Made by a program: the position numbers and the translations under genes. Under the pieces are notes generated by a model. It had not been told where the DNA came from. It ran no database searches and saw nothing but the letters and a program-made list of their open reading frames with translations. A stretch of DNA of 64,000 bases. Origin: Pseudomonas fuscovaginae SE-1 (GTDB lineage Bacteria > Pseudomonadota > Gammaproteobacteria > Pseudomonadales > Pseudomonadaceae). Shown piece by piece: positions 26,707 to 37,200 of the stretch; the stretch's first letter is position 1; each line of letters begins with the position of its first letter. The stretch covers positions 1 through 64,000 of the forward strand of contig NZ_AQOH01000144.1 of assembly GCF_000364705.1 (NCBI RefSeq), given 5' to 3'.

Positions 26707-29013
26707 ATGACACTCTTCAGCTCCGTGCAAAACCACCAGACACTGTTTCCAGATACTCGCGCAACGCCCAGGTTGGTAGGGTTCACCCCCACTGGCTCGT
26801 ACTACGATGAAGTCCCGGCACTGAATCCACCGCGACTGGATCTCGTGGAACACCTGCAAGGCGTGCCCGCCGTGCCCGCCGCGCCTGCTCCCCGGAACCA
26901 CCCCGAGACCACCGTTGGCACCCTTTCCGGACACTTCCAGGAAAAACTGGCAGACAGTCCTCGCGCCCGACAAGCCTCTCTGCACAAGCTTCATCGACAG
27001 TTGCTCCTGCGCACCAGCGGTACCCACGACCCGAGCAGCCCTGGCAGAAAGGACGCCAAAGCCTGCTATCAGTACTTCAAGGCCGCCCAGCATGCCTTCG
27101 ACGAGCTCGCGCGTACCGGCGACGAACCCAGGCGCGGCGAGTATCAGGAACAACGCGACCTGTGCCGGATGCTCAAGTGGCAATATCGCGCCAGCCGCGA
27201 CCAGCGCGACAAGACCGTGCTGGACCAGGCCATGGCCAAGAGCCGGGCCGCGGTGGCCGAGGGCGGGGCAATGGGTAACCACACCCGGCTAGGGGTTGGG
27301 GTGGGGGCTGTGGGGATGGCCCGTTTCGTACCCAGCGTGGAACTCTCCACGGGGCTGAGCACCACCCAGGGCCGCATCATCAAGGACACCACCAGCGTCA
27401 GCGCCGGAGTGACGGCGAAACTGTCGGCCGCTGTCGCCTCGGCGCAGATGGGTGCGTCATTCGAGAAATCCACCGTCCTCAAGTACGGCAACATCGATGC
27501 CTACGCCGATGCCCGCAGCCGCTCCAAATGGGCCTGGTACAACGGCTCCAAGCGCGACATGCTCACCCACAGCCGCCACCTGTTCGCCAGTTGCAACCAC
27601 TACAAACGCAACATCCGGCTCGCCGCCCAGAGCCAGCCCTACCTGGAAAGAAAGCTGCTGGAGAACGGCCTTGGTTCACCCGGGTTCGAGCAGCACCAGC
27701 CGAAGGCCCAGCCATTCCAGATCGAGCGCGGCAAGCGGTTTGCGCTGACGGGCAGCGCCCAGTTCGAAGGCCTGGGCGTCGTCACCCTGGGCGCAGCGGC
27801 AAGGGCGGAAGTGCTGCACACCACGAAAAGCCAGGCGCTGGATATCATTGGGCTGTATGACTGGTCCCCGGAGATCGCCCAAAGGAGCCTCGACAAGGCC
27901 CACACCTACAACATCACACCGACGCAACTGATCAGCGACCTGAACGAACATGTCACCCACGGCAGTGAGCAACTGACCCGCGCCCTATTGGGCAACCTGG
28001 ACTCCCAGGAGCGGCGCCGGATCGAAGAAAACAATGACGATCGCTCCCGGGAGTTGGCCAACCAGTACATCTACCTCAAGAAGTGCCACGCCATCGCTGA
28101 CGGTTCGGAGCAGGACAGCACCCTTCGCCAGTTGTTCAAGGACCACGCGCTGCTGCTGCGTCCCGACAGCCTGAAGGTCCATACGGCCAAGGCCGACACC
28201 AAGACCACGAGCGTCAGCACCGAAGCGAAGCTCAAGGTCGCCGCGGGCGCCAGCGCGGAGTTCGGGGTGAAGCTCAGCCTTTCTTCCGTCGAGGAGGATG
28301 ATCCCCACCTGAGTGGAACCTTCATCGATGTTACGGTTAACGGTCAGTTCAACACCCTCGAGAGCGTGCAGAACCTGGTCGCGAGCGGCTTGTCCCAGAT
28401 CGGCGTCAAGGACTTCGATCCGGCGCCGATCGTCGCCCTGGTTGTCAGCACCGCGCTTTATCAATCCCACGGTGCGTCGACGAAGTTCTCACTGAAAATG
28501 AAGGGCGGGGAACCCGTGCTCCAGTTGCGCCAACAATTCTTCACGCAAACCGACAATGTCGATCAGACCCTTGATACACCCACTCCATTGACGGTCGAAG
28601 TCGGCTTCGGCAGCCATGTGGACACCCTCCTCGGGGAACAACTGGGTAGCAAGTCACTGGAGCCGCTTTTGCCGCTCGCCCTGGCTAAACTGGGCAAGCG
28701 CACGGAAGCGGGCATTCTCTGGTGGGACGGCTATCTCGACAAGCATGCAAAGTCGATCGACGAACTGCTGCAGAACATCGCCAATGGCAGCGAAAAAACG
28801 CTGGTCATCCAGGAACTGGAAGAAATCAGAAGCCACATCCTGCCGGCCAAACGGCAAGTGGTCGACGACCTGGTCAACGCCGCGAGAGCTGCCCGCGACA
28901 GGCCGAACGACCAGACTCTGCATCAGGCCCGGGAGACCTTGAAAGAGATGTTTTTAGCCTATATCGACGACTACTATGATGCCCAGGTCAAGAAAGCCTG
29001 GCGGGTCGAGTGA
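26707..29013 (+). CDS. large unknown protein, candidate secreted effector or toxin
   Basis: A 768-residue protein without a family I can name. The first 15 residues hold no acidic residue and are rich in Ser, Thr, Gln and Asn, as in type III export signals; there is no Sec signal. Residues about 30-70 are Pro/Ala-rich, then charged helical sequence runs to about 185. Three low-complexity segments of alternating small and hydrophobic residues follow (about 195-265, 340-380 and 495-530); they share the theme TTSVSxxxxAKLxxAAxAS and read like amphipathic beta-strands. A helical C-terminal region (about 640-768) is rich in Lys/Glu. It could be a pore-forming or host-directed effector; this is inference from layout only. 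Confidence 0.65.
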   Translation: MTLFSSVQNHQTLFPDTRATPRLVGFTPTGSYYDEVPALNPPRLDLVEHLQGVPAVPAAPAPRNHPETTVGTLSGHFQEKLADSPRARQASLHKLHRQLLLRTSGTHDPSSPGRKDAKACYQYFKAAQHAFDELARTGDEPRRGEYQEQRDLCRMLKWQYRASRDQRDKTVLDQAMAKSRAAVAEGGAMGNHTRLGVGVGAVGMARFVPSVELSTGLSTTQGRIIKDTTSVSAGVTAKLSAAVASAQMGASFEKSTVLKYGNIDAYADARSRSKWAWYNGSKRDMLTHSRHLFASCNHYKRNIRLAAQSQPYLERKLLENGLGSPGFEQHQPKAQPFQIERGKRFALTGSAQFEGLGVVTLGAAARAEVLHTTKSQALDIIGLYDWSPEIAQRSLDKAHTYNITPTQLISDLNEHVTHGSEQLTRALLGNLDSQERRRIEENNDDRSRELANQYIYLKKCHAIADGSEQDSTLRQLFKDHALLLRPDSLKVHTAKADTKTTSVSTEAKLKVAAGASAEFGVKLSLSSVEEDDPHLSGTFIDVTVNGQFNTLESVQNLVASGLSQIGVKDFDPAPIVALVVSTALYQSHGASTKFSLKMKGGEPVLQLRQQFFTQTDNVDQTLDTPTPLTVEVGFGSHVDTLLGEQLGSKSLEPLLPLALAKLGKRTEAGILWWDGYLDKHAKSIDELLQNIANGSEKTLVIQELEEIRSHILPAKRQVVDDLVNAARAARDRPNDQTLHQARETLKEMFLAYIDDYYDAQVKKAWRVE

Positions 29014-29110
29014 AGCCGATGGCGCAAAAACGCCTCATTGCGGCGGCGACAAGCTGCACACCGCCTTGTTACTTCGTGTCACAATTTGCCATCGCCTCAG
29101 AGAGAGCCCC

Positions 29111-30067
29111 ATGGACACCTTGCAAAACATGCGCGCCTTCAGTTGCGTGGCCGAAGCCGGGAGTTTCACCGCCGCCGCCGTGCAACTGGACACCACGACG
29201 GCCAACGTCTCGCGCGCGGTTTCCAACCTGGAAGCCCACCTGCAAACCCGCCTGCTCAACCGCACCACCCGGCGGATCGCCCTGACCGAAGCCGGCAAGC
29301 GCTACCTGCTGCGCTGCGAACAGATCCTGGCCTACGTCGAGGAAGCCGAAGCCGAGGCCAGCGACGCCCATGCGCGGCCGGCCGGGCTGCTGAAAGTGCA
29401 CACCATGACCGGCGTCGGCCAGCATTTCGTGATCGATGCGATTGCCCGCTACCGCAAGACCCACCCGGACGTGACCTTCGACCTGACCCTGGCCAACCGC
29501 GTGCCGGACCTGCTCGACGAAGGCTACGACGTGTCCATCGTGCTGGCCAAGGAGCTGCCTGATTCGGGCTTCGTCTCGCAGCGCCTCGGCATCACCTACA
29601 GCATCGTCTGCGCCTCGCCCGAGTACGTGAAGGCCAACGGCTGCGCGCGCAAGCCCAGCGAACTGCTCAACCATGCCTGCCTGCGCCTGGTCAGCCCGGT
29701 GACGGCCCTGGACAACTGGACGTTCAACGGCCCGGATGGCCAGGAGGCGGTGACCCTGTCCAGCTCGCCGTTCCTGGTGAACTCGGCCGACGCGATGAAA
29801 ACCGCGATCACCAGCGGCATGGGCGTGGGCGTGCTGCCGGTGTACGCGGCCATCGAAGGACTGCGCAACGGCAGCCTGGTGCGCATGATGCCCGACTACC
29901 GGTCCCAGGAACTGAACCTGTATGCGATCTATCCGTCGCGCCAGTACCTGGATGCCAAGATCAAGACCTGGGTCGAATACCTGCGCGGCTCGCTGCCGGA
30001 AATCCTCGCCGCCCACCAGGCCGAACTGGCCGCCTACGAAATGAACCGCGTGCGCCTGGCCACCTGA
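29111..30067 (+). CDS. LysR family transcriptional regulator
   Basis: A 318-residue LTTR. An N-terminal winged helix-turn-helix (about 1-60: MRAFSCVAEAGSFTAAAVQLDTT, then the recognition helix region) is followed by a LysR substrate-binding domain from about 90 to 295. AGAGAG just upstream supports this ATG. The sequence is closest in style to the DNA-binding LTTRs that regulate small dehydrogenases or efflux genes. Its target cannot be read from the sequence; candidates are the same-strand reductase gene downstream or a distant promoter. Confidence 0.9.
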   Translation: MDTLQNMRAFSCVAEAGSFTAAAVQLDTTTANVSRAVSNLEAHLQTRLLNRTTRRIALTEAGKRYLLRCEQILAYVEEAEAEASDAHARPAGLLKVHTMTGVGQHFVIDAIARYRKTHPDVTFDLTLANRVPDLLDEGYDVSIVLAKELPDSGFVSQRLGITYSIVCASPEYVKANGCARKPSELLNHACLRLVSPVTALDNWTFNGPDGQEAVTLSSSPFLVNSADAMKTAITSGMGVGVLPVYAAIEGLRNGSLVRMMPDYRSQELNLYAIYPSRQYLDAKIKTWVEYLRGSLPEILAAHQAELAAYEMNRVRLAT

Positions 30068-30087
30068 GACGGTGGGAGAGCCCAGGA

Positions 30088-30225
30088 TTGTGGGCAGGCT
30101 CAAGGGCCCTTCGCGGACAAGCCCGGCTCCTACAGGTCATCAGTCGCTTGCGGATTTGTGGTTCGACACGGACCTTGTTGGAACGTGGCTTGCCCGCGAA
30201 GGGGCCCTCAAGCCTTACTCGCCCC
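30088..30225. repeat. REP-like units between lysR and ghrB
   Basis: The 222-bp gap carries degenerate REP units: CAAGGGCCCTTCGCGGACAAGCC near 30100-30123, and CTTGCCCGCGAAGGGGCCCTCAAGCC near 30189-30214. They are roughly inverted, and both contain GGGCCCTT or GGGGCCC cores. Confidence 0.45.
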
Positions 30226-30289
30226 TACAGCCCACCGGCGAAAAATGATAGCGTGCTTGCTATTCTCCCGCCGTTCGATGAGCTTCGCG

Positions 30290-31264
30290 ATGAAAAAAAC
30301 CGTACTTGCCTTCAGCCGCATCACCCCTGCCATGGTCGAACACCTGCGCCAGGATTTCGAAGTGATCGTCCCGGATCCCAAGCTCGGCGATCTCAATGCC
30401 CAGTTCGACGAAGCCCTGCCCCACGCCCACGGCCTGATCGGCGTCGGACGCAAGCTGGGCCGGGCCCAGCTGGAAAACGCCGGCAAGCTCGAAGTGGTCT
30501 CCAGCGTCTCGGTCGGCTACGACAACTATGACGTGGCCTACCTCAGCGAACGCGGGATCATGCTCACCAATACCCCCGACGTGCTCACCGAAAGCACCGC
30601 CGACACCGGCTTCGCCCTGCTGATGAGCACGGCCCGCCGCGTCGCCGAGCTGGATGCCTGGACCAAGGCCGGCCAGTGGAAAGCCAGCATCGGCCCCGAC
30701 CTGTTCGGCACCGATGTCTACGGCAAGACCCTGGGCATCGTCGGCATGGGCAACATCGGGGGCGCCGTCGCCCGCCGCGGCCGGTTCGGTTTCGACATGC
30801 CGATCCTCTACAGCGGCAACAGCCGCAAGCCGGAACTGGAGCAGCAACTGGGCGCCCAGTACCGCAGCCTCGACGCACTGCTGGCCGAAGCCGACTTCGT
30901 GGTGCTGGTGGTGCCCCTGAGCGACAAGACCCGCCACCTGATCGGCCAGCGCGAGCTGGGCCTGATGAAACCAGGGGCGATCCTGGTGAACATTTCCCGC
31001 GGCCCAGTGGTGGACGAGCCGGCACTGATCCAGGCACTGCGGAACGGTACGATCCGCGGCGCCGGCCTGGACGTCTACGAGAAGGAACCGCTGGCCGAAT
31101 CGCCGCTGTTCCAACTGAAGAACGCCGTGACCCTGCCGCATATCGGCTCGGCCACCCACGAAACCCGCGCGGCCATGGCCAACCGGGCGCTGGCCAACCT
31201 GCGCAGCGCGCTGCTCGGCGAACGCCCGCAGGACCTGGTCAACCCCCAGGTCTGGAAAGGCTGA
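30290..31264 (+). CDS. ghrB: glyoxylate/hydroxypyruvate (2-ketogluconate) reductase, GhrB type
   Basis: NAD(P)H-dependent D-2-hydroxyacid dehydrogenase that reduces glyoxylate, hydroxypyruvate or 2-keto acids such as 2-ketogluconate. The 324 residues equal E. coli GhrB in length and share many blocks with it, including VSVGYDNYDV, TDVYGKTLGIVGMGNIG (Rossmann GxGxxG) and the catalytic set: Arg in ISRGPVVDE, Glu in DVYEKEPL and His in PHIGSATHETR. The real start is ATG 30290; the upstream in-frame extension is not supported. Which substrate is used in vivo cannot be decided here. Confidence 0.9.
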   Translation: MKKTVLAFSRITPAMVEHLRQDFEVIVPDPKLGDLNAQFDEALPHAHGLIGVGRKLGRAQLENAGKLEVVSSVSVGYDNYDVAYLSERGIMLTNTPDVLTESTADTGFALLMSTARRVAELDAWTKAGQWKASIGPDLFGTDVYGKTLGIVGMGNIGGAVARRGRFGFDMPILYSGNSRKPELEQQLGAQYRSLDALLAEADFVVLVVPLSDKTRHLIGQRELGLMKPGAILVNISRGPVVDEPALIQALRNGTIRGAGLDVYEKEPLAESPLFQLKNAVTLPHIGSATHETRAAMANRALANLRSALLGERPQDLVNPQVWKG

Positions 31265-31296
31265 GAAGGCGCCACCGAGTCTCTGAACCATCGGCC

Positions 31297-34200
31297 TCAG
31301 GCAGTGCCCAGGGCCGATACCCCTTCCTTGAGCAGTGCCCTGATCGTCCAGTATTTGACCCAGGCCGCGCGCCGCCTGTTGTACTGGAACTGGCTGAGCC
31401 GGGTACGCCAGAGCAGGCGATACTCGCTGTCCTCGGGATGACTGTCGAACGCCAGCAGCCTGCCGAAGACCCGTTGAAAATCGGCGTCATGGGCATGGAT
31501 CAGAAAGTTGCTCCAGACCTCGTTGGCCACCAGGAACCTCACCAGCGGGGAACTGCCATCCTCGACGGGCAGGACAGGCTCCTGCGGCAGTTCGTCGGGC
31601 AAGACCTCGGGGGGTTCCGGTGGCACTTCCTGGGGCAGCTCTTCGAGCACCTCGCCCAGCAACGTTCGCGACGGATCGCCAACCGACGACTGCGGTGATT
31701 GCGCGGCCAGTTCCTGGATCAGTACCTGCTCCTTCATTTCGTCAATCTGTTTTGGGCTGGCCCGTACCGGGCTGGGGGTGAACAAGCCATTGAACTGGTC
31801 GGGCAAGGCCAACGCCTGCTCCAGTGCGTCATAGTAGGCCCGATACCAGAAAACCGGCGACGTGTGCCGAATGCTGGTCGCCAGGCGCAGGGCCTCCAGG
31901 CGGAACTGCCCCCTCAGCAACACCAGCAGCCGCGACTCGGCCGCCTCCTGTTCCAGTTTCAACGCCTCGTGGCAATCCACGGCAAACTCCAGGCGGTTGA
32001 AAATCTGGTAGCTGGTGGACCCCGAGTAACGCCACTGCCCCTCGATCCGGAACAACCGGTTGCACAGGCTCAGGCTTTGCGACGCGGCCTCGATCAGTCG
32101 CCACACCCGCGCACTCAGGTCCTCACGCGCCCCGCGGTAGTGCACATTGAAGAAGGTCGGCGGGGAACTCATGCGCTCGAACAGCAGGAAAAACACGTCC
32201 GCCCCCGGCAGATCCCTGAGCTGGCTCCACAGCGTGATGCGGTGTTCAGTCTTTTCGTTGCCCTCGGCCCAACGGTCGATCCCGAATCTGGACGACATCG
32301 GCAGGTCCTCGAGGCCGAAGTTCATGAGCTGTTCATGCCGTTGTCGATAAGCGAGGATAGAGCCGAGCGCCTGGGACGACAGCGGATTGCCCGACAGATC
32401 GATGCCATGGCAGAGCTGATCGTGCCCGCTGAACAACTGCACCGGCAGGTCGCTGATGGTGTTCATCCGCAGTTCGACCCTGGCCAGGTCCCTGAGTCCG
32501 AGCAACCCCAGGGGCCATTCATGGATGCCGGTGTGACTGAGCCGCAGCACTTGCAGACGCTGCAGGGTGGCAAAGTTGGGCAGTACCCCCACCGGGTTGC
32601 CATTGAGGTTGAGTTCAAGCAACTCCTCCAGTCCCTCCAGCTCCTGCGCGGTACCCTGGATCAGCCGCAGCCGGTTGTTCTCCAGCGACAGCACCTGCAG
32701 CTTCTTCAACTGGCCGATCGCATTGGGTAGGCTGCTCAAACCGCTACGCTCCATACGCAAGGTGAGCAACCCGGTGAAGCTTCTGAGGAACCGGCTCAGA
32801 TAGCGAACACCCCCCAGGCCCATATTGTTCATCGACAGCAGCGCGACATGACTGAAATCGGCACTCAGCTCCGGCAGGTCCTCGACCTCCAGGCCATCGA
32901 GCACCAGCGCATACGACAGCGGACCGGACTCCGGCCCGGGGCTCTCACGACGCCAGCAACGGCGGATCCTCCGGGCAATCTCCCGGCGCGGGGCCACCCG
33001 CTCGTCGGCGAAGAAGCTATCGAGGTCCTGTACCAGGGGCGCGGCCATCCAGGCAGCCAGGTCCTTCTTGAGCTGGTGATACTCGGCCTGCAGGCCTTCG
33101 ACGGCTCGGGTGCGGGCCTCGACCGTGCTGCCCATCTCCGCCAGGATGCTGAACAACTGCGCCTCGGTACAACCGCGGTAGAGCCCCTTTAGCTTCCTGA
33201 GCAGCCCCGGCGGATACCCACCGGCGCCTGCCCGCCCGGTCAGCGGATAACCCAGCGCACCACCGGCCAGGCGCACCAGACGTTGGGGCAGATGGCTCCA
33301 GGGCATGAGCGGAGGCTGCCCGAGCAAACGCCGCAGGCGATTGCGATCGGCCGTCACGCTCTGGAACATCACTCGCTTCAGGTCCTGCTCGACCGTCTCG
33401 CTGACATGCGGGATCCCCAGGGTGGTGCGCCGCAGTTGCGGCAAGGCCAGCAATACGGCGGAAAACGGGTCCTCATGCACCGTCGCCAGGCTACGGGCGC
33501 CGCTGCTGTCCAGGGCGAACGACTCATAACCCGCCTCGCTCTTGACCAGCACCCGCAGGGTCGTGGCCGTAGCGCCCCCGACGCTGGCGATCAGCGGGCC
33601 AGCGGCCGTATTCCGGCGCAGTTCGATCCTCAGGCTCGGCTCCCAGCCGGGCAGACGGTCGAGCAGTTGCACGAGCAGCGTGTCGTTGAAGTCGGTTCTC
33701 TCGATGGGCAGGCACAGGCTCTCGTACAACCGGCAGACATCGACCTCGCCACTCAGATAGCGAGCCTCCTCGGCCAACCCGATCGGCAGGCGCCCGTGCT
33801 CCAGCAACAGCCGACACTCGGACAAATCCGCCTGCTCCAGCATGGCCCGCGTCAGTTCCTGGCTCAGTGACGGGAACTGCTGCCGGACAACGGTCACCAG
33901 GGGCGCCAGCCGGGTGGCCGTGTCACCTGGAACCGGCAAGGGGGCCAGGTCGAAGTGCCGGCAGACCTCGCCCAGCAGCGGCAGCGCTGCCTGGTTCTCG
34001 AACAGCAAGCGGCCTGCCAGGCTGTCCGGCGCCCCGCTGACCCCGAGGATCTGGTGAGCCATCTCATCGGAAAACGCTGGCGCGTCGCCCATCAGGCGAC
34101 GCAGCGCCCGCGACCCACGCCACGTCCACGGCTGCTCGAACTCGTGCCACCAGCCGCCCTGGCCATTGTGCTCGAGCAACGGCGCATAGGCCCCCATCAC

Positions 34201-37200
34201 CGTCGGCGGGCGGCCCCGCCACTCATCGAACAGTCCGTCCCATTCGACTTCATGAAAACCTTGCCCCAGGCGCACCCACCAGCGCCGATCCAGCGTGTGC
34301 AACCCAGGCACCGCCGACGCGGCCAGGGGATTGACCGGGAGCTCGTGCCGGTACTGCTCCAGCTTCAGTTCCAGGCTGCCGTCCTCCCGGCGCAGCGCCA
34401 GCAGGTAGGCGGCGAAGCCGTTGCGCAGCGACTGGATGTCGGTCGGGGAGGCCATCCCCAACAGCCCCTGCTCCCGGGTCGACAGCGCAGCGGCCAGCGC
34501 CAGGTAGAAACTCTGGCTCGGTACGGACAGGTCGACGCTCGGCTGCCGGCGGGTCTGCAAGGTGGTGTACACGCCTTGCCCGTATCGCCGCAACGACAAC
34601 CGGTCCGTCACGGGCAAGGCCGCCGCGTCACCTTCGACCCACCTCAGACCCTTGCCCAGCCGATCGAGGAGAAAATCGCCGGCCATGAATTGCAGCCAGG
34701 CATCCGTCGGCTCATGGAACGAGCGGACCTGGCGGATGCCATCCAGGACACGCCCCAGGGCGCTGAGCTGCTGCGCGCGATCCAGCCCGTAGCGCAGTCG
34801 ATACGGCACGCTGCGCCGTTCCAGCAAGGCCTTCGCCTGACCCGACGACAGCGGATGCTCGCGCAGAAACTGCGCCAGCCTGGACAGCGACAAGTGCGGG
34901 CACAACAGCCGCAGGTTCACCACCGCCTGCGGTACGCCCCCGACGAACACCGGCAGGTAGGCGCTCGCCCCACGGCTCAAGGCGCGGGGACTGGTGGCGG
35001 CATCGACCTTCAACCAGCCCGAATGCGTGCCCAGTGCCTCGAACAGTTCCGCCGAACGCTCACGGGCCATCGTTCCCAGTTGCCGACGAACCACCTCGAG
35101 CTGGGCACGCCGCACCACCGGTTCCTGGCCGCCCGGCAGCGGATCGCCGGGCACCAGGCCCAGGATCAGGTCCAGCGCGCCGGCTTCATGGGCCAAGGCC
35201 GGAGCCGCACCGCCGGCGGCGTCGGCATGCTCGACAAAACCACCCTGCGCCAACTGCCGGATACTCACCGAACGGCTGAACATGCCCAGGCGCTGGCGCC
35301 GGCCATGGACCTGCTGCAGCTCACCACTGCTGTCGTGGATCCGCAGGCAGAGGTCTTCGGGCCAGAGTGGCAAGTGCGGCAGGAGGCAGAACAGCACGCG
35401 TTGGCTCGCGGGTGACAACAGACTGCGTTCCTGATTGGCGGCGCCGATCCCGGCGATCCCCTGTTCGACCTCGAAACGCTCCAGCGCCTCGACCAGCGCG
35501 GGGCGCGGCATTTCACCCGACCAGACCTGTTCCAGATGATCACGGGAAACGCCACTGGTCTCCAGGATCCTCTCCATCTGCTGCGGCGTCCCCCCCTTGA
35601 GGGCAACCATGCGTTCGAGCAGCCGGGCATCCGAAAGGCTCCGACTGTCGTCCAGGGACACCGACCAGCGCCGGGCCTCGGCGTCGTAGGCCATGGGCGG
35701 ATGAAATGCCTCGGGGTCGTCAGGCACCGCCCGGTAACCCGACAGAAGCTTGTCGTACCGGAGTTCGACCGTCAGGTCCTGTTCCTTTTCCCGGGCCCGA
35801 CCATACAGCTTGCCATCGTGGCGACCCAGCCCGTGCTCATCGAACGCCGAGGCCAGTTCGAGGCGTTTGCGCGCATAAGGCAGCAGACTGTTCTTCCACA
35901 GGCGGCTGGTCGCATTCACGGCTGGCACCATGCGGTACTGGTCCAGTCGCTCGAACTCGCCGGCGATGCGCCGCGAGGCCAGGCGCCCGGCGTAACCATG
36001 CAGGCCGCCGATCAGCAGCATGCTGCCGATCTCCAGTCCCGCCTGCAGCAACACCTCGGGGTTGCCCTGCCCGGCCTGCTCGATCCCTTCGAACAGCTCC
36101 ATGACCAGGTTCAGCCCCAGGGCCGCGGTCACGATCCGTCCGATGCCGCCCAGGCCTCCCGGCACCGGCGTCAGCAACAGGTCGAGCAACTGGTGCATGA
36201 AGGTGACGATCCCCTCCTTGACCGCACGCCAGTCCTGCTGTCCCTTGGAGACGGCGATCGCCTCGACATTGACGCGAAAACGCCAACTGTAGAAGCTCGC
36301 CAATGCCTGCTGCGGCCCCTGCCCGGTGGGCTGGTAGGCAAACGCCAGGTCATCGAGGGTGCGGACCGGAAACACCCAGTGAAAGGCATCGTAGAGCTTG
36401 TCGGCCGCCCAGTTCAGGCCTTGCGGCTTGTGTTCGGGCTGGAGCAGTTGCCAGAGCCGTCCCTGCTGCTCGAAGGACAGCGAGGAGATCAGCCAGCCCA
36501 ACTGCCGGTTCGCGTTGTCGTCCTTGAGCAGGGCCTTGAACTCCTGCTCGAAGACCGCCTGCGACACGTGATGACGCAACACGCCACCCGGCCGCTCGGC
36601 GCAATAGCTGTACACCCCGCTCACGCCAGGAACCCGAAGGATCAGCAGGGGCAGGTGAATGTGCCCGCGCTCCGACGGTTTCCAGGAAAACAGTTGCTGG
36701 ATGGCCTCCCCGATGGTGAACTCGACATGGAGGATAGCGCTGAGCAGCGAGTCCGGCAGCTTGAGCGAGACGTGCTCGACCTTCAGCCAGGGCTGCCCGC
36801 GCGCCAGCGCATCACGCAAGGCGTCGAACAGCTCCCGGTTCATGCCATTGTCGTTCGCATGGCGCGGCGCGTCATACAGGTTGAATCGAAACAGGTCGTG
36901 CATGTGCGCGCCCATCGCCCGCGCCAGCGCCGCATCGGGAGCCAGGGCGCGTTCGACGCGCTGGCGCAGGTCCGCACCGAGGTTCAGCTCACGGACGATA
37001 CGAATGAAATCGTCCACATCGAGCAGACTGTGCTGGCTGACGCTTTCCACTCCCTGGTCGTGACTGATCCAGCGCCCCTTCACCTCGGGAAAGTCGAAGA
37101 AGGCAAAGTTCAGGCGCGCGGCGTCCCACAGCGACAGCGTTGCCACCTCGACCACCGTTACGGCACTCTCGTCCAACGCCCGCTTGAAGACCGACGACGA

